From assembly GCA_000708835.1 (NCBI GenBank), contig DF236983.1:259558-323557 (forward strand): DNA of 64,000 bases, read 5' to 3'. The DNA is from Klebsormidium nitens (taxonomy: Eukaryota > Streptophyta > Klebsormidiophyceae > Klebsormidiales > Klebsormidiaceae). The position numbers and the translations under genes were made by a program. Below the pieces are notes generated by a model. The model did no database searches. It had not been told where the DNA came from and saw nothing but the letters and a program-made list of their open reading frames with translations. Shown in pieces: positions 62,901-64,000 of this stretch (position 1 is its first letter; each line of letters starts with the position of its first letter).

Positions 62901-63816
62901 GCTTTCAGAAGGCCCTGGCGAACTCAGGCTCACCAGACGCGGACGGGGCTCCACGCGCCTCCGCAGGGTCTCCCGCGAAATGCTCAGTTCTGACACCTCC
63001 TGCGATAAGGTGTCTTCCACTTCCGATAGGGCCCCTAATTCTCCGTTGCAAGCGCTGCTTTTCGCTGTGGGCAGACCATCAAGTTCCATGGGGGTAGGGG
63101 CTTCTGGAATGTGAGGCAGGCCGCCGGCAGCGTCCGTCCCTGCCTTCCCCAAAACCTTGAAACAACTCGCGGAATCGTCTTGACCAGGCAACCCTCTCTG
63201 CACCCCAAGTGCCCGAGCTTCGTCGGCTCCATTTTTGCGGATTACCTGCCCATCCCATGACGTGAAGCGCTTGAGCTCCTGCCGGCTCCTGGGCGAAATG
63301 ACCGACTCCCCGTCGACGCTCCCCCGCCGCTTCCCTGGCGTCCCCCGAGCGGCAATACGAAGATTTTCGTCCTGCTCACACTCCTGCTCCGCACTCAAAA
63401 CGTCCGATCTCGTATCCCCCCCGGCCAGCGATTGCTGTACCCACCCACCCCTGCCGGCCCGCCGCTCTGAAGTTGCCCCACTCGGCTTGACACCGGACAC
63501 CCCTTGCCGTCCTGCATACCGCCCGCTGCCGCTTGCTTCTCCCTCCCCTGCGTTTGGCCGGGGGTACCCCCCGGGGAGCAAATGCCGCAGCTCTACGGTT
63601 ATAGCCTCAGGGAGTGGCTTTAGTTTCAGGGGTTCAGTGTCGTTCTTGCAGAGGGTTATCCCGCCTGGCGCCACAAACCAGGAGTGGGGTCGTTCCCGGG
63701 GATCGACGAGCGCCAACAAAGCATCCCTAATCTCGGACACGGAAGCATCCCTACGAAAGGGAATCTGATGATGCTTGCCGCGGATTGTGATTTCAACGGA
63801 GATGGTGCAATTCAAC
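50775..63816 (-). CDS. Large ubiquitin-specific protease with UBL, PHD, CCHC and RG-rich parts
   Basis: Removes ubiquitin from proteins (USP/C19 family). Exon 62241-63816 begins with a ubiquitin-like stretch (ISVEITIRGKHHQIPFRRDA ... VELRHLLPGG), then a disordered region, then a PHD-type finger near 62560-62720 (CYLC, C-x4-C, H-x2-C, CPVC). USP domain: GLPNLGNTCYMNSVLQALL (Cys codon 61524-61526), KQQQDAQ|DFFSRF, LPKCLVVHLARF, KLRGAVFHKG with TSGHYFSHVE (His 59718-59720), and GRWYECDDDRV with VYTLFYEKQ (about 59150-59255). The active site looks complete. Phase-consistent exons continue: about 58321-58571, 56800-57519, 56350-56550, 55870-56010, 55030-55390, 54437-54643, 52518-53842, 51920-52114 (CCHC: CPACGAAEHGQEAC) and 51331-51411 (GRGRGRGRPGRGR). 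The last exon 50775-50928 is tentative. I do not recognise the roughly 700 residues after the disordered part. The 5' end is not found; its exon starts in phase 2, so a start lies upstream. Confidence 0.82.
56214..56239. repeat. (GAT)n microsatellite
   Basis: About eight gat/tga triplets in a predicted intron of the USP gene. Confidence 0.9.
57795..58030. repeat. TTAGGG-like and GGTCAA-like degenerate hexamer array
   Basis: Starts with a near-perfect ggttagggttagggttagg run (57799-57817) and decays into ggttaaggttgaca and aaggtcaaggtcaagg units. It lies in a predicted intron of the USP gene between exons near 57519 and 58321. Resembles an interstitial telomere repeat of the TTAGGG type. Confidence 0.75.
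59150..61586 (-). other. Catalytic USP domain exons
   Basis: Exons near 61440-61586, 61087-61253, 60786-60881, 60122-60382, 59699-59855 and 59153-59260 encode the fold from Cys box to His box and the final LFYE strand. Between the Cys and His parts is CHTCHTN, half of a usual zinc-binding pair; the second CxxC is the earlier C-x-C region and is less clear. The short segment at 60733-60748 joins only through a very small intron (see findings). Confidence 0.85.
62555..62720 (-). other. PHD-type zinc finger in USP gene
   Basis: Reads CYLCESGKAPLRAC, then ESNGCARRWHAAC, and 23 residues later LCPVCEQLC. The C-x2-C, C-x4-C, H-x2-C and C-x2-C spacing fits a C4HC3 PHD or extended PHD finger. Target (histone or other) cannot be told from sequence. 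Confidence 0.65.
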
Positions 63817-64000
63817 CTGCAACCAAGGAAAAAGCCAATGAGCATCCATGTGGATCAACGAATGAAGGTCTTCAGCATTACATCGATGAAACGTTCTTAC
63901 TCCTGGTGAGCATGGCAGAGGCGCGAAGGCGCCTGGTGATAAACTTCTCGGAGAGAAGGTGGTGAAAAGGTTACACCTTTGGTGGAATCCCGAGACTACA

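Noticed and set aside
1-64000. Bacterial, phage or CRISPR content
   Set aside because: No prokaryotic gene arrangement, no direct-repeat/spacer array, and genes are full of GT-AG introns.

Overview
The window looks like nuclear DNA of a streptophyte green alga, possibly Klebsormidium-like. That placement is inference. It rests on a plant-type single-chain (homomeric) acetyl-CoA carboxylase, many short GT-AG introns, GC-rich exons in less GC-rich introns, and ubiquitin/SUMO and chromosome-axis type genes. Almost every long open frame is one exon of a multi-exon gene. I rebuilt genes by matching splice sites and checking that reading phase carries from exon to exon, so exon edges are predictions.

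Layout. (1) 464-2891, minus: a small lysine/glutamate-rich coiled-coil protein, possibly of the SYCP3/ASY4 meiotic-axis type. (2) 3769-10128, plus: a divergent 17-exon, about 1031-residue gene with consistent phases throughout; its C-terminus resembles a kleisin winged helix (condensin CAP-H/CAP-H2 or a relative). A GGACCGACCGACC minisatellite and degenerate CCCTAA arrays lie at one of its exon-intron junctions. (3) 11206-31074, minus: a complete cytosolic-type acetyl-CoA carboxylase over about 20 kb (biotin carboxylase, BCCP, central region, carboxyltransferase), with unusual low-complexity insertions. (4) 32369-33504, plus: a small two-exon WWE-domain protein. (5) 33505-38397: no gene I can support, one tRNA-like remnant. 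(6) 38398-43263 and 43301-48668, plus: an unrecognised multi-exon gene that may be continuous with a Ulp/SENP-type (C48) SUMO protease. The protease keeps its His-Asp-Gln-Cys residues but has an in-frame TAG near the start of the domain and a GC-AG intron. (7) 50287-50976, minus: a truncated PIF1-like helicase fragment. (8) 50775-63816, minus: a very large ubiquitin-specific protease with an N-terminal ubiquitin-like region and a PHD-type finger before the complete USP domain, then roughly 1000 further residues ending in a CCHC knuckle and an RG-rich tail.

The three best places to look for undescribed biology are the UBL-PHD-USP-CCHC-RG protein, the unknown-domain/SUMO-protease locus with its interrupted frame, and the neighbouring pair of possible chromosome-axis genes. 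ACCase is the only clear metabolic gene (malonyl-CoA supply). No plasmid, phage, CRISPR or bacterial operon features were seen.
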